The position numbers and the translations under genes are program-made. DNA of 64,000 bases from Deltaproteobacteria bacterium (GTDB taxonomy: Bacteria > Desulfobacterota > Desulfarculia > Desulfarculales > Desulfarculaceae). The stretch covers positions 1 to 64,000 of the forward strand of contig JAJZPI010000001.1 in the NCBI GenBank assembly GCA_021811275.1, written 5' to 3'. Positions 37,034 through 44,344 of this stretch are shown here, one piece after another. Under the pieces are notes generated by a model. The model did not search any database and had not been told where the DNA came from. It was given only the letters and a program-made list of their open reading frames with translations. Position 1 is the stretch's first letter; the number at the start of each line of letters is the position of its first letter.

Positions 37034-37873
37034 TTGGCATTCGCTTTCGAACAGAGCTTGGGCTTCCTCGGCCTGGGGCTGGCCACCGGCGCCTACGGCA
37101 CCCTCATCGGGGCTGGCGGCGGCTTCGTGCTCATGCCCTTGCTGCTTCTGCTCTACCCCAACGAAAGCCCCGACCTGCTCACCAGCATCTCCTTGGCCGT
37201 GGTGTTCTTCAATGCCCTCTCGGGGTCCGAGGCATATGCGGTCATGGGGCGGGTGGATTACAAATCGGGGTTCCTTTTCGCCCTGGCCTCGGTGCCGGGC
37301 GCGGTGGTCGGGGCGCTGAGCACATCCTATGTCCCTCGCCGGAGCTTCGACCTTATCTTTGGCGTGTTGCTGGCGGCGGGGTCCATCCTGCTCCTGGCCC
37401 GCCCCAGGGCCCGCCAGGCCAAGACCGGGCCGGGAGGCGGACTGCGACTGGCCCGCCACCTGGTGGATCGCGACGGCCAGAGCTTCGACTATGCCTTCAA
37501 TCCGGCAATCGGATTAGCCCTGAGCCTCTTCGTAGGCTACGCCTCGAGCTTCCTGGGCATAGGCGGCGGCATCATCCATGTGCCCGCCTTGATTTTTCTT
37601 CTGAATTTTCCGGTGCACGTGGCCACGGCCACGTCGCATTTCATCCTGGCCATCATGGCCTTGAGCGGCACCATGGTGCATATCCTGACCGGCACCTTCA
37701 GCCATGGCGTACACCGGACCATTTATCTGGCCCTGGGCGCTCTCATCGGCGCCCAGGTCGGCGCGCGGCTGTCCAACCATGTCAAAGGGGTGTGGATCAT
37801 CCGCAGCCTTTCCCTGGCCCTGGGTTTGGTGGGGGTGCGTATAATCGTCGCCGCCTTCCAGGGGGGCGGCTGA
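37034..37873 (+). CDS. TSUP (TauE/SafE) family anion exporter
   Basis: A 279-residue membrane protein with about eight helices and the internal duplication typical of TSUP proteins: GTLIGAGGGFVLMPLL in the first half and SSFLGIGGGIIHVPAL in the second. Members export sulfite, sulfoacetate or related organosulfur anions. The start is a TTG without a strong ribosome binding site. The substrate here is unknown. It is followed by a DUF202-like membrane protein. Confidence 0.88.
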   Translation: MAFAFEQSLGFLGLGLATGAYGTLIGAGGGFVLMPLLLLLYPNESPDLLTSISLAVVFFNALSGSEAYAVMGRVDYKSGFLFALASVPGAVVGALSTSYVPRRSFDLIFGVLLAAGSILLLARPRARQAKTGPGGGLRLARHLVDRDGQSFDYAFNPAIGLALSLFVGYASSFLGIGGGIIHVPALIFLLNFPVHVATATSHFILAIMALSGTMVHILTGTFSHGVHRTIYLALGALIGAQVGARLSNHVKGVWIIRSLSLALGLVGVRIIVAAFQGGG

Positions 37874-37996
37874 GGGGGCGCGCCCAAAGCTGACCTTGCC
37901 AGTGCCCGCGCTCCACTTTAAAATTAAAAAAATGGGTTGGCCTCGAAGGCCGCCGAATCCGTAAACCAGGCTTGGCGCAACGAGGTAGCAGCGCGA

Positions 37997-38320
37997 ATGG
38001 CCGATGGCGACCGTCTTATTATAAACGAAGCCCAATTGGTGCTGGCGGAGAAGCGGACATCCCTGGCCGCGCTGCGCACCGGCATAGCGGTGATGGCCCT
38101 GCCCATGACCGTGATAAGCTTCCTCATCGTCGCCTCGCACTACTATCAACTTACCGAGAACGTGCTTTTTCTCCTGATTCCCCTCCTGGTCGCCTGCACA
38201 GGCTTGGGCGCGCTGGGCGCATTTCTGGTCATCCGCTCCATGGTCAGGCTGCACCGTGAAGAGGAGCTGATCCAAAAGCTCAAGCGTCAGAATTCCATCA
38301 TATCGGAATATATGGATTAA
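37997..38320 (+). CDS. DUF202/YidH-like small membrane protein
   Basis: A 107-residue protein with LAEKRTSLAALRTGIAVMALP, which resembles the LAxERTxLAxxRT motif of DUF202, followed by two transmembrane helices and a charged C-terminal tail. The function is unknown. ATG 37997 with GAGG upstream is preferred over TTG 37937. It is in the same direction as the TSUP gene, 123 nt downstream. Confidence 0.7.
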   Translation: MADGDRLIINEAQLVLAEKRTSLAALRTGIAVMALPMTVISFLIVASHYYQLTENVLFLLIPLLVACTGLGALGAFLVIRSMVRLHREEELIQKLKRQNSIISEYMD

Positions 38321-38892
38321 TCCCCAAGCCGCGCCAGCCACCCCCCGCCTCGAAAAATATTTTTCCTACCTGCGCCCGGAGTATTGCTTTTTCCTTGCAT
38401 TGGCTTTAGATTTCGCTGCAACATGAGACGCTTTGGGTGCGCCTAATTAAATACGACAGGGCAGGGGAAAAACCCAAAGATTCAGTTAAAAGAATAAAAA
38501 GGTCTGGTTTCAAGGAATAAAGATCCATCGGTTCCGTTTCGTATTATTGAATATTCATATCAAAGACTTATGATATGCACCCCATGATGGGGCTTGGCAG
38601 AGGTCAAAAATACGGAGCCATGGACAGGAACAATGAGTTCCCCGCGATACGAGCTGCTGATAAATAGGCGCTTACTTTTCAAGATGTTAGTTTTTTGCCC
38701 GGATTTTGCTAGAAGACGGACCGGATTGATTTCAACGGTCCTAACCAATAACCAGGGATAGGCAGCGCCAGACCGACGAGCCGTTATTTTTGCCAAGGCT
38801 TGGTTCTACTGCGCCAGGGGCGGGATGACGGAACGCTGGTCTGCTGCCTTGCTGCTGCAAAAAACTTCTGTTGAGGATTAGGTCTCCCGAAC
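38321..38892. other. Long AT-richer leader without a convincing gene
   Basis: The 572 bases before the GT2-LptC gene are less GC-rich than their surroundings. The only ORF of note (38560-38796, minus, 78 aa) has no ribosome binding site or recognisable motif. I saw no c-di-GMP riboswitch consensus and no clear sigma-54 element. The region is most likely regulatory for the downstream glycosyltransferase, but no element can be assigned. Confidence 0.4.
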
Positions 38893-40941
38893 ATGAAACC
38901 CGCTTTCGAGCAAAAAGATCAGGAGGCGGCCGCCGAGCCGGCGGCTAAACGCCTTTCCTTGGTTGCTCCCGGCCAGGCGACCTGCGCCCTGTCCGCCTCG
39001 CCCAAGGGCCGTGCCTTAAAGATCGGGGCGTTTCTAGGCCTGCTGGCCCTGTCCTGCCTGGCCGCCTATCTTGGTATGGCCGACGGCGGGGCCTGGTTGA
39101 CCGGCTCCCTGCCCAACTTCTGGTCGCGCATCATCGCCCAGGTCGGGCAGGTCGTGCTGGTGCTCAACGTGCTGGCTTTGTTATGGCGCATCTACCTGGT
39201 CCTGACCTACAAGCCGGTGCCCGAGTGCGCCGTGGGCGAGCTGCCCTCCTTGACCGTGGTCATCCCGGCCTACAACGAAGGCCGGCAGGTGGCTGACACC
39301 ATGTTCAGCGTGGCGGCCAGCGACTATCCGGCCGACAAGCTCCAGATCATCGCCGTCGATGACGGCTCTCAGGATGACACCTGGCTTTGGATGCAGCGGG
39401 CCAACGCCGAGATGCCCGGACGCTTCACCCTCATCCGCCAGCCCCGCAACATGGGCAAGCGCCACGCGCTCTACGAGGGTTTCCGGCAGAGCGTGGGCGA
39501 GTTCCTGGTGACCATCGACAGCGACTCCATGATCGAGCCGCCGACCCTGCGTCGCCTGGTGAGCCCCATGGTCAAGGACCAGGTGGTGGGCGGCGTGGGC
39601 GGCAACGTGCGCGTGCTCAACATGAAGGCAGGCCTCATCCCCCGCATGATGGAGGTGGCTTTCACCTTCGGCTTCGATTTCCTGCGCGCCTCGCATAGCC
39701 GGGTCAACACCGTTATGTGCACCCCCGGCGCGCTCTCGGCCTACCGCAAGAGCGCCGTGATGCCCGTGCTGGACCAGTGGCTAAACGAGACCTGGCTTGG
39801 CAAGCCCTACCGCATCGGCGAGGACCGCTACCTGACCAATCTTATCCTGCGTCAGGGCTACCATGTGCTTTTCCAGAGCAACGCCATGGTTTTCACCAAC
39901 GTGCCCGTCAAATACAAGGGCCTGGTGAAGATGCTCATGCGCTGGGCGCGCAGCGACATCCGCGAATCCATCGACATGAACGGCTTCCTGTTCAAGAAGT
40001 TCCGCCGTAGCTCGGCCCTGGGCGCGCGCATCAACCTGCTCTTGAGCTGGGTGGACATGACCGTCTGCCAGGTGCTCATGGTCAGCGGCATGATCTCGCT
40101 CTTGACCCTGCCGCCGGTGGTGGCCCTCTACACCCTTATCGGCGCGGCGGTGGTGGGCCTGGTGCCCATGACGGTCTACCTGATCCGTCATCGCAGCCCG
40201 CGGGCCCTGTGGGCCATCCCCTACAGCGTGTTCTACGTGGCGGCCCTGGCCTGGATCCCGGTGTACGCCATCGTCACCGTGCACAAGTCCGGCTGGCTCA
40301 CCCGCCAGATCAAGCCCCAAGCCAGCCGGCGGCCCTGGCTGGCCATGGCCCGCTTCGCCCCGATCTATGCCACCGCCGGCATCGTGGCCGTGTTGGTGGG
40401 TTCGGGCGCCTCGCTTTATACCGCCGGGAACAATACCCCAGCGCCCTTGACCCAGGTTGCCTCCTCCGACCAGGCCGGCCTGGGCTTCAAGCTCGCCAGC
40501 TCCGGCTCCGACTCATCGAAGGTCCAAGGCGAAGCCCCCCGTTGGAGTCTTTCCGCCGCCCGCTCCAGCCTGGACCAGGAGGCCGGACTTATCAACCTGG
40601 AGGGGGTGGAGCTGGTCCTTTATCAGAGGGACGGCAACAAGATGCGCTTCCACGGCGATCGGGCTGAGTACGACCCCAGCGACCGCTCGGTAACCCTGGA
40701 GGGCAATGTCAGGGGCGTGACCACCAACGGCATGTTCCTGACCACCAAGTCCCTTTCCTACTCCGAGGCCGACAAGCTGGTGGAAACCGACGATGACGTG
40801 GTGCTTACCGGCCAGGACTTCAAGTTCAAGGGCCGGGGCATAACCATGGACATGGCCAAGAACCGCACCGTTTTCAAGAAGGCCTCATCCTCGCGGGTGA
40901 CCGCCGTCATGGGCCAGCCAGCCCGGGCCGCCACCATGTAA
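38893..40941 (+). CDS. Fusion of processive GT2 glycosyltransferase and LptC-like domain
   Basis: A 682-residue protein. One or two N-terminal TM helices (about residues 44-100) lead into a GT2 domain with VVIPAYNEGRQV, AVDDGSQDD, TIDSDSM (DxD, about 208-212) and RWARSD near 350 in place of QxxRW. Further TM helices span about 390-520. The C-terminal about 135 residues (from about 545) are an LptC/OstA-like beta-jellyroll repeat: LINLEGVELVLYQRDG, SVTLEGNVRG and DDVVLTGQDFKFKGRGI. The GT2 part resembles hyaluronan/NodC-type synthases. The fusion suggests coupling of glycan synthesis to a periplasmic lipid-bridge or export structure (inference). It is monocistronic with its own terminator. Confidence 0.85.
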   Translation: MKPAFEQKDQEAAAEPAAKRLSLVAPGQATCALSASPKGRALKIGAFLGLLALSCLAAYLGMADGGAWLTGSLPNFWSRIIAQVGQVVLVLNVLALLWRIYLVLTYKPVPECAVGELPSLTVVIPAYNEGRQVADTMFSVAASDYPADKLQIIAVDDGSQDDTWLWMQRANAEMPGRFTLIRQPRNMGKRHALYEGFRQSVGEFLVTIDSDSMIEPPTLRRLVSPMVKDQVVGGVGGNVRVLNMKAGLIPRMMEVAFTFGFDFLRASHSRVNTVMCTPGALSAYRKSAVMPVLDQWLNETWLGKPYRIGEDRYLTNLILRQGYHVLFQSNAMVFTNVPVKYKGLVKMLMRWARSDIRESIDMNGFLFKKFRRSSALGARINLLLSWVDMTVCQVLMVSGMISLLTLPPVVALYTLIGAAVVGLVPMTVYLIRHRSPRALWAIPYSVFYVAALAWIPVYAIVTVHKSGWLTRQIKPQASRRPWLAMARFAPIYATAGIVAVLVGSGASLYTAGNNTPAPLTQVASSDQAGLGFKLASSGSDSSKVQGEAPRWSLSAARSSLDQEAGLINLEGVELVLYQRDGNKMRFHGDRAEYDPSDRSVTLEGNVRGVTTNGMFLTTKSLSYSEADKLVETDDDVVLTGQDFKFKGRGITMDMAKNRTVFKKASSSRVTAVMGQPARAATM

Positions 40942-40983
40942 CCTGACCATGGGCGCAACAGCGCCCAGCCCCAAGCATCACCA

Positions 40984-41018
40984 CCGGCCGGTCCCAATCA
41001 GGACCGGCCGTTTTTTTT
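40984..41018 (+). terminator. Rho-independent terminator of the GT2-LptC gene
   Basis: A stem ggccggtcc/ggaccggcc with loop caatca is followed directly by GTTTTTTTT. This is the strongest terminator in the window. Confidence 0.9.
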
Positions 41019-41051
41019 ACCGGGAGGTCAGGCCACCCGATCTTCGGTCTA

Positions 41052-41130
41052 ATACCAAGCGCGCAAGCGCTCGCGAGGCAGGGCACAACTACGCTTTTGC
41101 CCTGCCGATCGGTGGCTAAAGCCATGGAAG
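41052..41130. repeat. Degenerate TACCAA-type repeat (copy 3)
   Basis: The element begins ATACCAAGCGCGC and includes AAGCCATGGAAGGC, the reverse complement of the CCATGGCTT core of the other copies, but it lacks a matching TTGGTA end. It adjoins the hairpin array. Family membership is tentative. Confidence 0.35.
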
Positions 41131-41493
41131 GCTGTGATCGCATATTGAGGCCATTGCATGGTTAAATACAAATATAGCTCGTAAAATCAGACAATAATCC
41201 CTTCCAACATAATTTGACCATGCAATGGCCGATACGGGCCACGGATCCACCCTAGCCAACAAGTTGGCTAGGGACCCCGGGGAAGGCCCGCCAAATTACG
41301 AACCTGGCAAGGTAAGCAATTTGAGAGACTTGGCAAAATCACACTTTTGCCAAGACGACATTGCGCGGGGCAGGGCGCCCCGTGCAATGGTTTCATATTT
41401 TGGCGTAAAAGGTTCGGCCCGTCCGCAGACTGTTGCCAGCCTGCGGACGGGCCGAATTGGGGGAAGCAGGGACCAGCCTGGAATGGTCCCTGC
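41077..41493. other. Array of seven consecutive inverted repeats (candidate structured RNA or protein-binding region)
   Basis: Within about 420 gene-free bases I find perfect or near-perfect inverted repeats at 41077-41106 (9 bp), 41149-41230 (13 bp with an AT-rich 56-nt loop), 41250-41273 (11 bp), 41329-41354 (10 bp), 41359-41389 (13 bp, one mismatch), 41413-41456 (16 bp) and 41466-41493 (10 bp). Each stem has a different sequence. The short ORFs over this region have no support. Together with its edges this makes up most of the 829-base gap between the GT2-LptC gene and rlpA. Confidence 0.7.
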
Positions 41494-41770
41494 GCTATTT
41501 ATATGCGATTGCCATGCCAGCGAAACTCGGGCTGGCCCTGTCAGCATTCTAACTTAATAATCGCTGTAAAAACAAATAATAAGCTAGTGTGCTGGTGGGA
41601 TGCCGGAGGCTTGGGGCCAGCCTGCCGGGGCCCACGGCTTGCGAAATGCAACTTCGGGCCCGGCCAAGCCAGAAAAATGCAACTCATACCGCAGCGGACC
41701 AGTTCGTAAAAAGGGGGGGAAATGCCTTTACCACCAGGGCTGGGGTTGCTAGGATAGCGCTAACCACTAC

Positions 41771-42595
41771 ATGAGGGGAGGGCGCTGCTTGAACGGAAGA
41801 GGAGGGCGCTTTCGGCGAGGCTGGTGGACGCCCCTGGGGCTCCTGGCCCTGGCCTTGGGTCTTTGGCTGGCCGGCTGCGCCTCCAAGGCCCCCAGCCCCC
41901 CCCGCCGTGCCGAGCCCTCCAGCCCCGAAAGCAAGAAGACCAAACCCACTCAGCGCCCCTACACGGTAATGGGAAAGACCTATTACCCCATGCCCTCTGC
42001 CGACGGCTATCAGGAGAAGGGGCTGGCCTCCTGGTATGGCCCCAACTTCCATGGCAAACGGACCAGCAACGGCGAAGTCTACGACATGGAAGCCATGACC
42101 GCCGCGCACAAGACCCTGCCCCTGGACACCTGGGTGGAGATAACCAACCTGGACAGCGGGAGCAAGGCGGTGGTGCGGGTCAACGACCGCGGACCCTTTG
42201 TGGATGGACGGATCATCGACCTTTCCAAGGCCGCCGCCCGCGAACTGGGCGTGCTGGGACCAGGAACGGCCAGGGTCGAGGTGGTGGCCCTGGGCTACCG
42301 CAAGCTGGGCACCGGCGTTGCCGGGCGTCCCGCCGAATATGAGCCTCCGGCTTCCTATGACGTGGGCACCTTCACGGTGCAGGTGGGAGCCTTCACCGTA
42401 AAGTCCAACGCCGACCGCCTGGCTGCCAACCTGCGCCCGGTCTGGAAGAACGTGTTCGTGGTGCGCTATGACCGCGGAGACGCGATCTTCCACCGCGTGC
42501 GGGTGGGCAAGGTGGAAACCCTGGCTCAAGCCAAGGAGTTGGAAGGCAGGTTACGTCAGGCCGGACAGTTACAGTCCTTCACCGTGGCCTGGTAG
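41771..42595 (+). CDS. rlpA: Septal-ring lytic transglycosylase RlpA family lipoprotein
   Basis: A 274-residue lipoprotein with a lipobox (WLAGC, Cys near residue 36), a double-psi beta-barrel RlpA domain (GLASWYGPNFHGKRTSNGE, VRVNDRGPFVDGRIIDLS) and a C-terminal SPOR domain (FTVQVGAFTVKSNADRLA). RlpA proteins cut naked glycan strands at the septum, and SPOR binds denuded peptidoglycan. The conserved acid/His pair typical of active enzymes (E, D and H of the DPBB) cannot be fully verified by eye. It is convergent with the IHF/HU gene. Confidence 0.9.
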   Translation: MRGGRCLNGRGGRFRRGWWTPLGLLALALGLWLAGCASKAPSPPRRAEPSSPESKKTKPTQRPYTVMGKTYYPMPSADGYQEKGLASWYGPNFHGKRTSNGEVYDMEAMTAAHKTLPLDTWVEITNLDSGSKAVVRVNDRGPFVDGRIIDLSKAAARELGVLGPGTARVEVVALGYRKLGTGVAGRPAEYEPPASYDVGTFTVQVGAFTVKSNADRLAANLRPVWKNVFVVRYDRGDAIFHRVRVGKVETLAQAKELEGRLRQAGQLQSFTVAW

Positions 42596-42727
42596 AGGAA
42601 GGTGCGGGGCCGCGGAGCGCGCCACGGCCTATGCCCGCCGATTCGGCGGCGGATACCGGTGCCTGGAGAGGAACTGCTTGATCTGGGCGGAGGGTCGGGG
42701 CGGACCCGCCAGTACCGGGCAGGAAGT

Positions 42728-43012
42728 CTAGCCCTCGTTGACGCGCTTGCGCAACACGCCCGAGGTCTTGAAGACCACCACCTTGCGGGCGCGCAGTTGC
42801 AGGTCGGCGCGCGTCTGGGGGTTGCGGCCACGGCGGGCCTGCTTGGATTTGACCATGAACTTGCCGAAGCCGCTGACCAGAATGTCTTCGCCCTCGGCCA
42901 GGGTACCCTTCATGAGCTCCAGCAGGGTTTCCACGACGTCCCGAGCCTGGCTTTTGGGCAGTTGGGCGTTCTGGTAAACTTGATCTATTATGTTCTCCTT
43001 GGTCAGCGCCAC
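42728..43012 (-). CDS. ihfA: Integration host factor/HU-type DNA-binding protein
   Basis: A 94-residue DNA-bending protein with the family signature GFGKFMVKSKQARRGRNPQT and a helical N-terminus starting MALTKENIID. The sequence is closer to IHF-alpha than to HU, but separation by eye is not certain. The GTG start follows GGAGGGG. A good sigma-70 promoter sits at 43090-43118. It is divergent from ssrA. Confidence 0.9.
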   Translation of the reverse strand: MALTKENIIDQVYQNAQLPKSQARDVVETLLELMKGTLAEGEDILVSGFGKFMVKSKQARRGRNPQTRADLQLRARKVVVFKTSGVLRKRVNEG

Positions 43013-43089
43013 CAGATGCCCCTCCTTAGATTTTGATGTGGCAGTTTTAACGCGCCGAGCACAACGGTTCGTTAGATTGCTGGTAGGCG

Positions 43090-43118
43090 AATATGCACCA
43101 AGGTCAACCTCTTGTCAA
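43090..43118 (-). promoter_or_regulatory. Predicted sigma-70 promoter for ihfA
   Basis: On the minus strand TTGACA and CATATT are separated by 17 nt, about 78 nt upstream of the ihfA GTG. The -35 box is a perfect consensus match. Confidence 0.65.
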
Positions 43119-43151
43119 CACCTTACCCTTCTCGCCCAACAAAAATTCGCA

Positions 43152-43180
43152 TTGCGGGAAGCATGGTGAGTGCCTATAAT
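43152..43180 (+). promoter_or_regulatory. Predicted sigma-70 promoter for ssrA
   Basis: TTGCGG and a perfect TATAAT are separated by 17 nt. The -10 box ends 23 nt before the mature tmRNA 5' end. Confidence 0.65.
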
Positions 43181-43203
43181 AAAATATGAACGCATCAATT
43201 CCC

Positions 43204-43561
43204 GGGGGCGACATGGTTTCGACGGGGATGGTTGCGGTCCAAGTTGCATGTCGGGGGTCTCTCCGGCCCGTAACCCGGGGGGAAAAAAAGTAAGCGCAGA
43301 CGATTACGCTTACGCCGTAGCCGCGTAAATAGGCTACCGTCCGCCCTGCCCGCTTCCGCGGGGCAGGAGCCGGGCGCCGATTAGCGGAATAGGGAACGGA
43401 CGCCGCCTCGCAGGTCCGGGACCGAAAACAAATGGGAGGCTGGCCAGTCGGGCACCCTGTCCGTGGGGGGCGCGAAAGGCGAGATCAAAGCACGGAATAA
43501 GCATGTAGAAGCTTGGGCCAAAGATCTTCGGACGGGGGTTCGATTCCCCCCGCCTCCACCA
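43204..43561 (+). ncRNA. ssrA: Transfer-messenger RNA
   Basis: The 5' end GGGGGCGACATGGTTTCGACGGGG and the 3' end with GGGGGTTCGATTCCCCCCGCCTCCACCA form the tRNA-like domain of tmRNA. The resume frame reads GCAGACGATTACGCTTACGCCGTAGCCGCGTAA, a tag of ADDYAYAVAA followed by a stop. It rescues stalled ribosomes with SmpB and marks the product for proteolysis. The CCA is genome encoded. It has its own promoter and terminator. Confidence 0.97.
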
Positions 43562-43570
43562 GGGACCAAT

Positions 43571-43610
43571 AACCCCTCCGCTCCAGCGGGGGGGTTTCTT
43601 TTTATGCCTT
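43571..43610 (+). terminator. Rho-independent terminator of ssrA
   Basis: The stem AACCCCTCCGCT/AGCGGGGGGGTT with loop CC is followed by TTCTTTTT, immediately downstream of the tmRNA 3' end. Confidence 0.8.
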
Positions 43611-43734
43611 TGTGGAGGACGATCTAGAAGAAACCATGCCCCGCTACCCGGACAAGCGGCGTGGCTAACTCTCGCTGCTTGCCCAGGCCCTTGCCCAAGC
43701 CGGCTTCGGAAGGCCGTGCAAGGTTGGAAATGAC

Positions 43735-44100
43735 TTGAAGGGTACCGGCGGCAGTTACGGCTTCGGCGCCATCAGCGGCATCGGCCGTGCCCCGGGGCGG
43801 GGCGTCAAGGACCTGGACCCGCTGGCCGTCAGGCGCTTGGTGGAGAAGCTTACGAATTTTCTGGAAAGGATGCGCGTGGTCTTCGCCGCTACCTGTAAGG
43901 CGCTCTGGGATCGCCGCCGCGGGATTGACCAACGGCCGTAAGCCAGGACAAAGGATCGCCCGAAAAGCTTACGTATATCGATGGCAGCGAGGAAAGCCGA
44001 GTCCTGCTCGCGGCCTTGCTCAGGCGGGCGGGGTTCACTGCAGGCATGGCGTTTGACGGCCAGGAAGCCCCGCTGGCGGTGGAGTTGCATCCGCCTTGAG
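43735..44100 (+). pseudogene. Possible decayed signalling-protein remnant (receiver-like)
   Basis: The 738-base gap 43607-44344 has no intact gene. In one frame a stop-bounded segment (about 43972-44100) reads YIDGSEESRVLLAALLRRAGF and then AFDGQEAPLA. This resembles the first half of a response-regulator receiver domain (vDDsxxsRxLLxxLLxxAGFxVxxAxDGxEAL) but lacks the phosphoacceptor half. Upstream, 43735-43941 encodes an open segment with PLAVRRLVEKLTNFLERM. I infer a degenerate gene; chance similarity is possible. Confidence 0.3.
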
Positions 44101-44344
44101 CCAGCCCGGTTGCCGGGTCAAGGGCAAGAGGCCCCCGCGCACCGGAACCGGCAACCCGAGCGGCCCATCATGAGTCGCGCGGGCCAGGCAGGGATGCGCG
44201 GGAGCCACTAAAAATATAATTACAAACAGAAACCATCTGCAACAATGGCCTGGCCTTCCGGATCGGCCAATGCCGCGGGTGGCGGGGCATTCTTAACTCA
44301 AAATTTTCCCATTCGTTAGGGAGCGCAGGTCAACGGTCACCCGT

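Noticed and set aside
38440-38520. Possible c-di-GMP (GEMM) riboswitch before the GT2-LptC gene
   Set aside because: A short ACAGGGCA-like stretch is present but the diagnostic GGGACGCAAAGC core is absent.
38560-38796. 78-residue minus-strand ORF in the AT-richer leader
   Set aside because: No ribosome binding site, no motif, and the length is within chance expectation for this composition.
41225-41557. 110-residue plus-strand ORF and the opposite ORF over the hairpin array
   Set aside because: Both are produced by GC-rich inverted repeats and have no ribosome binding site or protein-like pattern.
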